41,175 bases of DNA from Pseudomonadota bacterium (GTDB lineage: Bacteria > Pseudomonadota > Alphaproteobacteria > Rhizobiales > Xanthobacteraceae): NCBI GenBank assembly GCA_023388935.1, contig JAEWFG010000289.1, forward strand, positions 1 through 41,175, given 5' to 3'. Position numbers and translations under genes: made by a program. Positions 30,865 through 37,331 of this stretch are shown here, piece after piece (within the stretch, counting starts at the first letter, position 1; every line of letters starts with the position of its first letter). The notes beneath the pieces were generated by a model. It ran no database searches. It had not been told where the DNA came from and worked only from the letters and a program-made list of their open reading frames with translations.

Positions 30865-32135
30865 GGCACCGCACCGCCCAGTGCCTCGGCCACGCGAATA
30901 CCGGACCGCAAACCATCCTCATGGAAGCCGTAGCCGGTCCAAGCCCCACAGAACCAGGTTCGGCGACGACCTTGTATCGCGGGAAGCCGGCGCTGGGCCG
31001 CGAACGCAGCCAGATCGTACAACGGGTGAGCAAAGCAGAATTTTGCAAACGTCAAGTCCGCTGCCGGCTCGCGCGGAGGGTTGAGACTGACAAACAGGGG
31101 CTTGCGATCGTCGATGCCTTGCAGCTTGTTCATCCAGTAGGTCACGGCAACATCGTTCTGGACAGGCGTTTGTCGTGGCCATCGCAGGAAGTTCCAAGAA
31201 GCCCATGCTTGACGGCGCTTGGGCATGAGATTGGCATCGCGGTGCAGATACACGGCGTTCGGGCTGTACCGGATCGCGCCGAGAACGGACTGCTCTTGCG
31301 CGTCGGCATCTGACAGGACCGCCAACGCTTGATCGCTGTGGCAGGCCATCACAACGGCATCGTAACTCTCTACACCACCATGACTATCGTGGATGGTCAC
31401 GCCGTGCTCCGTTCGGTTGACGGAAGTCACTGCGCAGCCTAACCGAATATTGTCTTTGAACATACCGGCGAGCTTATCGACATAGCGTCGGCTGCCACCC
31501 TCGACGGTACGCCAGCGCGGTCGATCCAAGTGCAAGAGCCTGTGATTGTCGAAGAAGGTAACGAAGTTCTCCGCCGGAAACGACAGGATATCCGCCGGCG
31601 AAGATGACCAAATGGCCGACCCCATTGGTCCGAGATAATTGGAGAACAGGCGCGATCCAAATGATTCCTTGCGTAGATACTCGCCGAGCGTCAGCTTATC
31701 GAGCCGGCCAGCGCGCAAGTCGGCCACGCTTTGTTTGTTGAATCGCAGGACTTCAGCCAGCATTCGAAAGTATGACGGCGACGCCAGGTTGCGTGGTTGA
31801 GCAAACAGGCCGCAAGCAGTTTGCAAAATGGTCTCGCCGCCACCGCGCCATTCAAATCGGCCGTGATCGACGGACAATGCAAAGCTCATGCAAGTCTCGA
31901 CGGTCTTCACCCCTAGATGTGTGAAGAGCGATGTCAACTCCGGATAGTTCAATTCATTGAACACGATGAAGCCGACATCGACGTCAATGGTTTCACCATC
32001 ATAATCGACTCGAACGGTATGACTGTGCCCGCCAGGTCGCAGTTCGCGCTCGTAAACGGTCACCGCGTAGCGCTTAGACAGGAGCCAGGCGGCAACATTG
32101 CCGGCAATTCCCGTCCCGATCACCGCCAAGCGCAT
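30822..32135 (-). CDS. FAD-dependent oxidoreductase (amine-oxidase-like fold)
   Basis: A 437-residue flavoprotein. The FAD-binding motif is at the very start (MRLAVIGTGIAGNVAAWLLS, GxGxxG) with the following acidic end YERELRPGGHSHT. Other segments are VDVGFIVFNELNYPEL, YDAVVMACHSDQAL and the C-terminal FCGAWTGYGFHEDGLRSGI, which closes the FAD site. These proteins resemble protoporphyrinogen or carotenoid oxidoreductases in fold, but this subgroup travels with DUF1365 and CFA-like methyltransferases. It is first in the operon and has an ECF-type promoter about 120 bases upstream. It probably oxidises or desaturates a fatty acyl chain; the substrate is inferred. Confidence 0.92.
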   Translation of the reverse strand: MRLAVIGTGIAGNVAAWLLSKRYAVTVYERELRPGGHSHTVRVDYDGETIDVDVGFIVFNELNYPELTSLFTHLGVKTVETCMSFALSVDHGRFEWRGGGETILQTACGLFAQPRNLASPSYFRMLAEVLRFNKQSVADLRAGRLDKLTLGEYLRKESFGSRLFSNYLGPMGSAIWSSSPADILSFPAENFVTFFDNHRLLHLDRPRWRTVEGGSRRYVDKLAGMFKDNIRLGCAVTSVNRTEHGVTIHDSHGGVESYDAVVMACHSDQALAVLSDADAQEQSVLGAIRYSPNAVYLHRDANLMPKRRQAWASWNFLRWPRQTPVQNDVAVTYWMNKLQGIDDRKPLFVSLNPPREPAADLTFAKFCFAHPLYDLAAFAAQRRLPAIQGRRRTWFCGAWTGYGFHEDGLRSGIRVAEALGGAVPWRQSTALLAQAAE

Positions 32136-32254
32136 TTTCAGTGGCCCCCATTTCGATACCGCCAGCTACGGTCTCTGAAGAACATTCAATTCGGACGTCA
32201 ACCCCGCCAGTCCTGGACGGCTCCGATCCGCTTGTTGTTTGCAGACGGTGTCCT

Positions 32255-32282
32255 GAAACGTTCGCCGAGATCGCTTGGATCA
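32255..32282 (-). promoter_or_regulatory. ECF promoter of the oxidoreductase-DUF1365-CFA operon
   Basis: On the minus strand TGATCC (32282-32277), 16 bases, CGTTTC (32260-32255). The -35 is identical to the TGATCC of R. sphaeroides RpoE promoters. The same arrangement is found at four other places in this block. The start site would lie near 32247, giving a leader of about 110 bases. Confidence 0.7.
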
Positions 32283-32316
32283 CCTAGCGCATCTTCAGCA
32301 AGCTCTGGGCTCGAAC

Positions 32317-32344
32317 TGAAACCAGTGCATACAACGGACGTATC
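32317..32344 (+). promoter_or_regulatory. variant ECF promoter of the DUF1295 gene
   Basis: TGAAAC (32317-32322), 16 bases, CGTATC (32339-32344). The -35 differs from TGATCC at two positions, but the spacing and CGT are kept. It lies 26 bases before the ATG at 32371, with GAGGGG as ribosome binding site between them. Confidence 0.45.
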
Positions 32345-32370
32345 AAGGAAAAGTTAGCTTTGGTGAGGGG

Positions 32371-33177
32371 ATGTTTGTCCTGCATTTTCAGGCCATAGCC
32401 GGCATTGCAATAGCACTTTCCGTGTTTATGGCTCTCGCTTGGGTCGTTCAACAGCGCACAGGCAATTCCGGCTGGGTGGATGTGACCTGGTCCTATTCGA
32501 TCGGCTTCGTCGGCGCGGCCGCCGCTCTATGGCCTTTCGACGACAGCTCGCCCGCTCGCCGGGCCCTCGTCGGAGGGCTGGCGCTGTGCTGGTCGGCGAG
32601 ACTCGGAACGCACATCGCGCGGCGCGCCGCGGCAGGTGTCGACGATCCGCGTTACGCGAGCTATGCGCGCGAATGGGGCTCAGAGGCTCCCAGCCGGATG
32701 TTCGGCTTCCTCCAGTCGCAGGCGTTCGCTTCGGTACCGCTGCCATTTGCAATCTTTCTCGCCGCGCACACTCCGCACCCTGGCCTGCGGCTGCAGGACT
32801 ATGCCGGCGCGGCCATCATGCTGGCGGCGGTCACGGGCGAGGCAATCGCTGATGAGCAATTGCGGCGTTTCAAGCTCGGCCCATCCAACGACGGCCGCGT
32901 TTGCGATATCGGGCTTTGGCGCTGGTCACGTCATCCGAATTATTTCTTCGAATGGCTCGGCTGGTTGGCTTACCCGGTCATCGCGCTGACGCCTCAATAC
33001 CCATGGGGCTGGGCCAGCCTCGCGGCGCCGGCGATCATGTACTGGATACTCGTCAAGGTGACGGGCATGCCTCCACTCGAGGAGCACATGCTGCGATCGC
33101 GTGGTGAGCGGTATCGAGAGTATCAGGCGAGAACCAGCGCATTTTTTCCGTGGCCGCCGAAAAAAGCGCTGCAATGA
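32371..33177 (+). CDS. DUF1295 membrane protein (steroid 5-alpha-reductase-like fold)
   Basis: A 268-residue protein with about six or seven membrane helices. The family signature is in the C-terminal half: RVCDIGLWRWSRHPNYFFEWLGWLAYPV, followed by GMPPLEEHMLRSRGERYREYQ and the end FFPWPP. Relatives are NADPH-dependent reductases or methyltransferases acting on lipids in membranes. In other bacteria DUF1295 genes are found with CFA-like methyltransferases, as here, where it is divergent from that operon. A role in remodelling membrane fatty acids under photo-oxidative stress is inferred. The ATG at 32371 has GAGGGG directly upstream. Confidence 0.9.
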   Translation: MFVLHFQAIAGIAIALSVFMALAWVVQQRTGNSGWVDVTWSYSIGFVGAAAALWPFDDSSPARRALVGGLALCWSARLGTHIARRAAAGVDDPRYASYAREWGSEAPSRMFGFLQSQAFASVPLPFAIFLAAHTPHPGLRLQDYAGAAIMLAAVTGEAIADEQLRRFKLGPSNDGRVCDIGLWRWSRHPNYFFEWLGWLAYPVIALTPQYPWGWASLAAPAIMYWILVKVTGMPPLEEHMLRSRGERYREYQARTSAFFPWPPKKALQ

Positions 33178-33246
33178 TCGGAGCTCACGGTTGCGCAATT
33201 CGTTCTGCTGGCGAAGCGCGCTCTGAAAGCGAATGCGCAAGCGATG

Positions 33247-33274
33247 TGATCCGTTGCGGCTTTTGGGGCGTTAA
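33247..33274 (+). promoter_or_regulatory. ECF promoter of the DUF2177-tspO operon
   Basis: TGATCC (33247-33252), 16 bases, CGTTAA (33269-33274). This is an exact match to the shared motif. The start site would be near 33281, about 44 bases before the ATG at 33325, with GGAAGG as ribosome binding site. Confidence 0.7.
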
Positions 33275-33324
33275 CATCCCGCCAGGTTTGCCAACGGCTA
33301 CCGACGCCCCCGGAAGGATAGCGC

Positions 33325-33726
33325 ATGAATCTTGTCTTTACGTATCTCTCTGTCGCCGTAACCTTCGTCGCGCTCGACATGATCTGGCTCAAGACCATGG
33401 TTGAAAGGCTCTATCGGCCCGTGCTGGGCGACACGTTGCGCTCAGAGCCCAATCTGGCTGCCGCTACATTGTTCTATCTGGCGTACCCTCTCGGGTTGAT
33501 CTGGTTCGCGGTGCAGCCGGCGCAGCAAGATGGCAGCGCACTCCGCGCCTTCACGTCCGGCGTGTTGCTGGGCTGCTTCAGCTACGCAACTTACGATCTC
33601 ACCAACCAGGCGACTCTTCGCAATTGGTCGACGGGGTTGACTCTCGCGGACGTCTTCTGGGGATCGCTTCTTGCCGGTGTCAGTTCTTGGGCCGGTTTTC
33701 TTGTCGCTCAAAGGATGGCGCACTGA
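33325..33726 (+). CDS. DUF2177 membrane protein
   Basis: A 133-residue protein with four expected membrane helices. Family features are FVALDMIWLKTMVERLYRPVLG in the first third, LFYLAYPLGLIWFAV in the second helix and FSYATYDLTNQATLRNWS before the last helices. The function of DUF2177 is unknown; it is often found near ECF sigma factors, CFA-like genes and photolyases. The stop is followed after two bases by the tspO start, so the two are one operon. A shared ECF promoter lies upstream. Confidence 0.9.
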   Translation: MNLVFTYLSVAVTFVALDMIWLKTMVERLYRPVLGDTLRSEPNLAAATLFYLAYPLGLIWFAVQPAQQDGSALRAFTSGVLLGCFSYATYDLTNQATLRNWSTGLTLADVFWGSLLAGVSSWAGFLVAQRMAH

Positions 33727-33728
33727 TC

Positions 33729-34229
33729 ATGCGTGACGCGCCCACGGCAGCGGCGAGCTCAGATGCGCGCCGGAAACTCGGCAATCGTTATCGCTGCGCC
33801 GCTTTCCTCTGTCTCGTGCCGGCCGCAGGGCTTTTGATCGGTGTGCTCAATCGGCCCGGAGCGTGGTATGCCGCGCTGAACAAGCCGTCCTTCAATCCGC
33901 CGGATGCCGTCTTTGCGCCCGTCTGGACTATCCTGTTCCTGCTCATTGCTGTCGCGGGATATCGCACCTTCGAGGCGGAGCCGCGTGCAATCTCGATGAA
34001 ACTATGGGCCCTTCAGATGCTTCTGAACTTCGCGTGGTCGCCCATTTTCTTTTCGCTTCACCACATGGACGCGGCACTCGGCGTGATCGTTGCTCTGCTC
34101 GTCGTGATAGCGGCATTTGTGTGGCGGCAATGGAACGCGGACCGGCTGGCGGCTTTGCTGTTCCTGCCCTATGCGGGCTGGGTCGCTTTTGCGGCGTCGC
34201 TGAATTTATCGCTGCTTCTCCTTAACTAG
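33729..34229 (+). CDS. tspO: TspO/MBR family protein
   Basis: A 166-residue membrane protein with five expected helices after a short polar N-terminus. The family signatures are PGAWYAALNKPSFNPPDAVFAPVWTILFLLIAVAGYR, LLNFAWSPIFFSLHH and LPYAGWVAFAASLNLSLL. TspO binds porphyrins; in Rhodobacter and other bacteria it affects tetrapyrrole handling and the response to oxygen and light. Its place behind an ECF promoter shared with the sigma/ChrR block fits a role in photo-oxidative stress, since free porphyrins generate singlet oxygen. The ATG at 33729 lies two bases after the DUF2177 stop. Confidence 0.92.
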   Translation: MRDAPTAAASSDARRKLGNRYRCAAFLCLVPAAGLLIGVLNRPGAWYAALNKPSFNPPDAVFAPVWTILFLLIAVAGYRTFEAEPRAISMKLWALQMLLNFAWSPIFFSLHHMDAALGVIVALLVVIAAFVWRQWNADRLAALLFLPYAGWVAFAASLNLSLLLLN

Positions 34230-34286
34230 GATTGCAGCGCGAGAGCCGACGCCGTCGAAGGCGAAGGGGCTTTGCTTTGGCCGGAT

Positions 34287-34586
34287 TCATGGGTGCTTCG
34301 ATCTCCCAAGCTCATCGAATGCCTCTCGCGCTTCCGCGATCTTGGCTGACAACGATGCGAATGCGGTCTGGACTCGACATTTTGCATGGTCGTCAAGCAA
34401 TAGCGATGATGATTCGTTTAGCTGATCCCCTAGACGCTCCATGACCGTGAGCAAATGATGGAGACCATCCGCCGGCTGTTCTGCAAGATATTCGACCTCT
34501 CGCACGATCTCCTCAAGCCTTATGATCGCGGACACAAGGCCGTCCTCGTCCCTACGCATTGGAAATTGGATAATTTCCGCAGTCAT
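34287..34586 (-). CDS. small helical protein downstream of the second ECF sigma factor
   Basis: A 99-residue protein starting MTAEIIQFPMRRDEDGLVSA. The frame is open further upstream into the sigma gene, but the ATG at 34586, 19 bases after the sigma stop, fits an operon. Apart from the first ten residues it is all helix (IIRLEEIVREVEYLAEQPADGLHHLLTVMERLGDQLNES, AFASLSAKIAEAREAFDEL), so it probably forms a helical bundle. It has no membrane segment and no zinc motif of the ChrR type. It might be a soluble partner of the sigma factor, but that is a guess from position. Confidence 0.65.
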   Translation of the reverse strand: MTAEIIQFPMRRDEDGLVSAIIRLEEIVREVEYLAEQPADGLHHLLTVMERLGDQLNESSSLLLDDHAKCRVQTAFASLSAKIAEAREAFDELGRSKHP

Positions 34587-34605
34587 CCGCGCTTCCCCAT
34601 CAGCT

Positions 34606-35190
34606 TCACGCTGTTGCAGATAACGCAATACAGTCCCTGCGCACCGCCATGAGAGTTCGGTGCAGCCAGGTCTTAATGGTACCCACCGGCACACCAAAGC
34701 GTCGTGACAGACTAGCGCGACTCTCGCCCTCAAGATAGGCGAGAGCCACTAGCGTGCGGCGATCTTCCGGCAAACGAGCCAACACTCGAAAAGCCATAGC
34801 TTCGGTGCGGCCATGGTCGAGGTTGTCGCTCGGCGACGGATCTGCGTTAGCCGCGATCAGAAGCACCTTGTCGAACTCGTCAGTCGGTAGCCTTCTGGCC
34901 CGCAAATGGTCAATTGCGGTATTGCGGACAATCGTGGACATCCAAGCCATCGCCGGGGCGCGGCCGGCATCGAACCGACAGGCGTTGCGCCAGATCTTCA
35001 GATAGGTTTCTTGCAGAATGTCGTCGATATCGTGAGGCGAAGCTCCGACCGCGAGCGCTGTCCTGCGCAGTCTGGCTCGCGTCTGCATGTGCAGCGCCGA
35101 GAAAGCTCGTGTGTTGCCGCATGAGACCTGTGCGAGTAGTTCGGACAATCTGTCGCTCTGTGCCTGTCTTGCCAGGCGTGAGCAGGCCAT
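34606..35190 (-). CDS. second ECF-type sigma factor
   Basis: A 194-residue sigma factor with the two usual domains. Region 2 is about 15-90 (FSALHMQTRARLRRTALAVG, DIDDILQETYLKIWRNACRF, MAWMSTIVRNTAIDHLRAR) and region 4 about 125-185 (LARLPEDRRTLVALAYLEGE, SRRFGVPVGTIKTWLHRTLMAV). GGGAG precedes the ATG at 35190. No anti-sigma factor of a known type follows; a small helical protein gene lies 19 bases downstream. An exact TGATCC-N16-CGT promoter sits just upstream, so this gene is probably activated by the sigma factor of the neighbouring ChrR pair, or activates itself if both recognise the same motif. Confidence 0.93.
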   Translation of the reverse strand: MACSRLARQAQSDRLSELLAQVSCGNTRAFSALHMQTRARLRRTALAVGASPHDIDDILQETYLKIWRNACRFDAGRAPAMAWMSTIVRNTAIDHLRARRLPTDEFDKVLLIAANADPSPSDNLDHGRTEAMAFRVLARLPEDRRTLVALAYLEGESRASLSRRFGVPVGTIKTWLHRTLMAVRRDCIALSATA

Positions 35191-35216
35191 GTGCTGTCTC
35201 CCTTGCGTTTACATTT

Positions 35217-35244
35217 GAAACGCTTCGGGCTCGCGGTCGGATCA
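35217..35244 (-). promoter_or_regulatory. ECF promoter of the second sigma factor gene
   Basis: On the minus strand TGATCC (35244-35239), 16 bases, CGTTTC (35222-35217). It is an exact match, with the start site near 35209, about 19 bases before the ATG at 35190. The same CGTTTC -10 is found at the oxidoreductase promoter. Confidence 0.7.
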
Positions 35245-35269
35245 CCCCGAGGGAGAGGCTCAAAAAGGA

Positions 35270-35917
35270 TCAAAGCCGCACGAATGGCCCGATCAGTCGG
35301 CCAAGCAGACCGTTCATGCGCAATTCGCCTGTCATGGCGACCAGGCAGACACATGGGCCTTCGTCGCCAACGATTGGTCGATGGTCGATCTCGTCGTCAC
35401 CGTAGTCGAGGTCACCGGGAGCGAAGCGGCCGCCTTCGTGGCTGAAACTGCCTTCGAGCACGAGGGTCAATTCGGTACCTGTGTGAGTGTGCTCGAGCAT
35501 GCGCGTACCCGGCGCGGACCGAAGCAGGAACGCCCGGGCCTTTCCTGAGCCGGAAAGCTCGATCGGTCGCATGCTCAGACCTGGAGCGACGCGCCTGGGT
35601 TTGCCAATCCGGTAGTTTCGCAGCGCCGGCGGAACATCTCGCTCCTTGCCAAAAGACTTCGTCGAAGTCGTCAGGGCTCCGCGTTCAGGCGCGTTGTGGA
35701 TCCGTGACAACACACGTTCGAACGCATTCGATGCCATCGGCACCGGATCGGCATCCTCAAGTGCTAAGCCCGCAAGCTGCTCTATCGCCCGCACGAACCG
35801 GGCGCACCGTGCACACTCTGCTACATGCGCCCCCACCACAAGATGATAGGCCTCTTCCAGCCTGCCGGCCGCAAAGTCAGCCAGAAGTGCTTCCGGCGGA
35901 TGATGGCTGATGGTCAT
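35270..35917 (-). CDS. chrR: ChrR-type zinc anti-sigma factor
   Basis: A 215-residue cytoplasmic anti-sigma factor. The N-terminal domain holds the zinc ligands H6, H31, C35 and C38 (the last three in AHVAECARC), the same numbering as R. sphaeroides ChrR, and would bind the sigma factor. The C-terminal cupin domain keeps the second metal site as H143, H145 and E149 in LEHTHTGTEL and H179 in DEIDHRP; in Rhodobacter this domain is needed for the response to singlet oxygen. The start at 35917 is fixed by an ATGA overlap with the sigma gene. All metal ligands are intact, so it should be functional. Confidence 0.95.
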   Translation of the reverse strand: MTISHHPPEALLADFAAGRLEEAYHLVVGAHVAECARCARFVRAIEQLAGLALEDADPVPMASNAFERVLSRIHNAPERGALTTSTKSFGKERDVPPALRNYRIGKPRRVAPGLSMRPIELSGSGKARAFLLRSAPGTRMLEHTHTGTELTLVLEGSFSHEGGRFAPGDLDYGDDEIDHRPIVGDEGPCVCLVAMTGELRMNGLLGRLIGPFVRL

Positions 35918-36570
35918 GCTTCTTCGTCCAATATCTCTCTCAAGCGGTTCATCGCCAGTCTGATCCGCGACTTCACCGTTCCAAGCGGAATACCGATCAG
36001 GCTTGCGATTTCCGAATGCGGCCTCTCCTCGATAAACGACAGCCTCACCACCATGGATTGCTCCGTCGACAAGCGCTTGATTGCTGAACTGATCCGGGCG
36101 GTATCTTGAACGCGTGAAATGACGGTATCCGCCAATTCGGCGGGATCCGGCGCATCCGGAAGCTCCGAGACGCCCCGCAGGCGGTCTGCCCGCGCCCTGC
36201 TGCGGAACAAATCGATCCGCAAGTTGCGTGCGATCGTAAATATCCACGCCGCGGCCCCGGCTGTCGCCGGATCGAACTGGTTCGCCTTCCGCCATACGGC
36301 GATCATCGCGCTTTGGGCGATCTCCTCCGCCTCGTCGGAGGTGCACCCGACCTTTAGCATCAATCCCTTGATGCGAGGCGCGAAATGCTCGAACAGGCGT
36401 TTGAATGCCTCCCGGTCGCCGGAAGAGGCAACGCTTCCGATCAGATCAGCCCAGTCCACCTTTGCCTTCGGCCCTTTGCTCGCGCTAGTCGACAGTCGCG
36501 CCAAACCCCTGCGAGGTACACCAGCCTTCGCCCGGATTGGCACATGCAAAGCTCGGATAACAGCGACCAT
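35914..36570 (-). CDS. rpoE: RpoE-like ECF sigma factor paired with ChrR
   Basis: A 218-residue sigma factor of the group that is controlled by ChrR. After an N-terminal extension of about 40 residues come region 2 (FKRLFEHFAPRIKGLMLKVG, DEAEEIAQSAMIAVWRKANQFD, AAAWIFTIARNLRIDLFRSR) and region 4 (AIKRLSTEQSMVVRLSFIEE, SEIASLIGIPLGTVKSRIRLAMNRLREIL). The stop overlaps the ChrR start. An exact TGATCC-N16-CGT promoter lies 30 bases upstream, so the gene is probably autoregulated. The real start might be further downstream, since the ribosome binding site before 36570 is weak. It would direct the lipid-modification, DUF2177/tspO and second-sigma promoters of this block. Confidence 0.94.
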   Translation of the reverse strand: MVAVIRALHVPIRAKAGVPRRGLARLSTSASKGPKAKVDWADLIGSVASSGDREAFKRLFEHFAPRIKGLMLKVGCTSDEAEEIAQSAMIAVWRKANQFDPATAGAAAWIFTIARNLRIDLFRSRARADRLRGVSELPDAPDPAELADTVISRVQDTARISSAIKRLSTEQSMVVRLSFIEERPHSEIASLIGIPLGTVKSRIRLAMNRLREILDEEA

Positions 36571-36599
36571 AGTTGCTCGACAAGCGACTTCTAGGGTCT

Positions 36600-36627
36600 A
36601 GAACGTATGACAGCAGGCAATGGATCA
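36600..36627 (-). promoter_or_regulatory. ECF promoter of the sigma/chrR operon
   Basis: On the minus strand TGATCC (36627-36622), 16 bases, CGTTCT (36605-36600). The start site would be near 36592, about 22 bases before the ATG at 36570. It indicates that the sigma factor activates its own operon. Confidence 0.7.
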
Positions 36628-36969
36628 CGTGGTGCCGCCGGGGAAAAGGGCAGTCAGAAAAGTCTGGATCAACTACTCGCGCGCACCAGCTAGAACAACC
36701 AAGACGAAGAGGTACCATTTGTGCGTATAAGCGCTCTGCCGGGAGCGTCGAAGTATTGGGATACCGATCAAGCAGGTCGTGCGCCTATCAAGGCGAAGTC
36801 TTCCCCTAGCATAACGCCGCTCGCGGCGAGCCGAGCGGCCATCTGCCGCCCGAGGCCACGATCTTCTTCGCCCAGAACCACGATCAGGTCGGCAAAGCCC
36901 TCGCTCGTAAGGCGAGGGCTTTCTCCGCTATGTTCCAAAGTGAACAGAGCTTACTGCCAGGAGCGATCG
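36628..36969. other. intergenic stretch with a hairpin and a possible gene remnant
   Basis: No complete gene is seen. On the minus strand 36765-36912 reads SEGFADLIVVLGEEDRGLGR, then QMAARLAASGVMLGEDFALI and GARPA with a stop, which has the composition of real protein but no start; I cannot name a family. The terminator-like hairpin at 36895-36921 overlaps its upstream end. Confidence 0.35.
36895..36921 (+). terminator. terminator-like hairpin
   Basis: Perfect 10-base arms AAGCCCTCGC (36895-36904) and GCGAGGGCTT (36912-36921) with a seven-base loop, followed by a short T stretch. It would work best on the plus strand. No intact plus-strand gene ends before it, so it may be left from a lost gene. 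Confidence 0.5.
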
Positions 36970-37136
36970 ATGCCTAAACCCAGTGGGGATCAAATCCGAA
37001 CGCGCGTTCACCAAATGTCGGAAGCTGCTCGCAAGCCAGAAGGTCGCGATCGGGAATTGTGGATCGAAGCCGAACGCCAGCTCACCGAGGACTCGCGGAC
37101 AATCCCGACGAGAAATCGGATACCTTTCTCGAATAG
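36970..37136 (+). pseudogene. DUF2934-family small protein gene with a frameshift
   Basis: The first frame, from ATG 36970 with AGGAG upstream, reads MPKPSGDQIRTRVHQMSEAA and RKPEGRDRELWIEAERQLTE, the pattern of DUF2934 (an I-R-x-R start, a G-x-P-x-G turn and a W-x-x-AE-x-L end). After this the expected acidic tail ADNPDEKSDTFLE and its stop (37134-37136) are found in another frame, so a shift lies near 37088-37095. Read straight on, the frame ends at 37182 with an unrelated tail, and the product might still fold. The function of DUF2934 is unknown. Confidence 0.65.
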
Positions 37137-37331
37137 ACCGATTTCCCTGCCGAACCGCTTGTGTACGATCCGCTTCGCCTAGGTCGCGTTGTGCGGATCA
37201 GCGGTTTCAACCCGCCTGGTCGGCGGAAGAGCTCTGTCGAAGCTAGGCGATGCCGTCACAGACAAGTCATCAGCGAATTTTGGCGCTCCTCCACCACTTG
37301 AGCCGCTGCACGGGGCGCTGGCCAGCCAGCT

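Noticed and set aside
35918..36346. In-frame extension upstream of chrR
   Set aside because: It overlaps the sigma gene in another frame. The ATG at 35917 gives the exact ChrR zinc-ligand numbering and an ATGA overlap.
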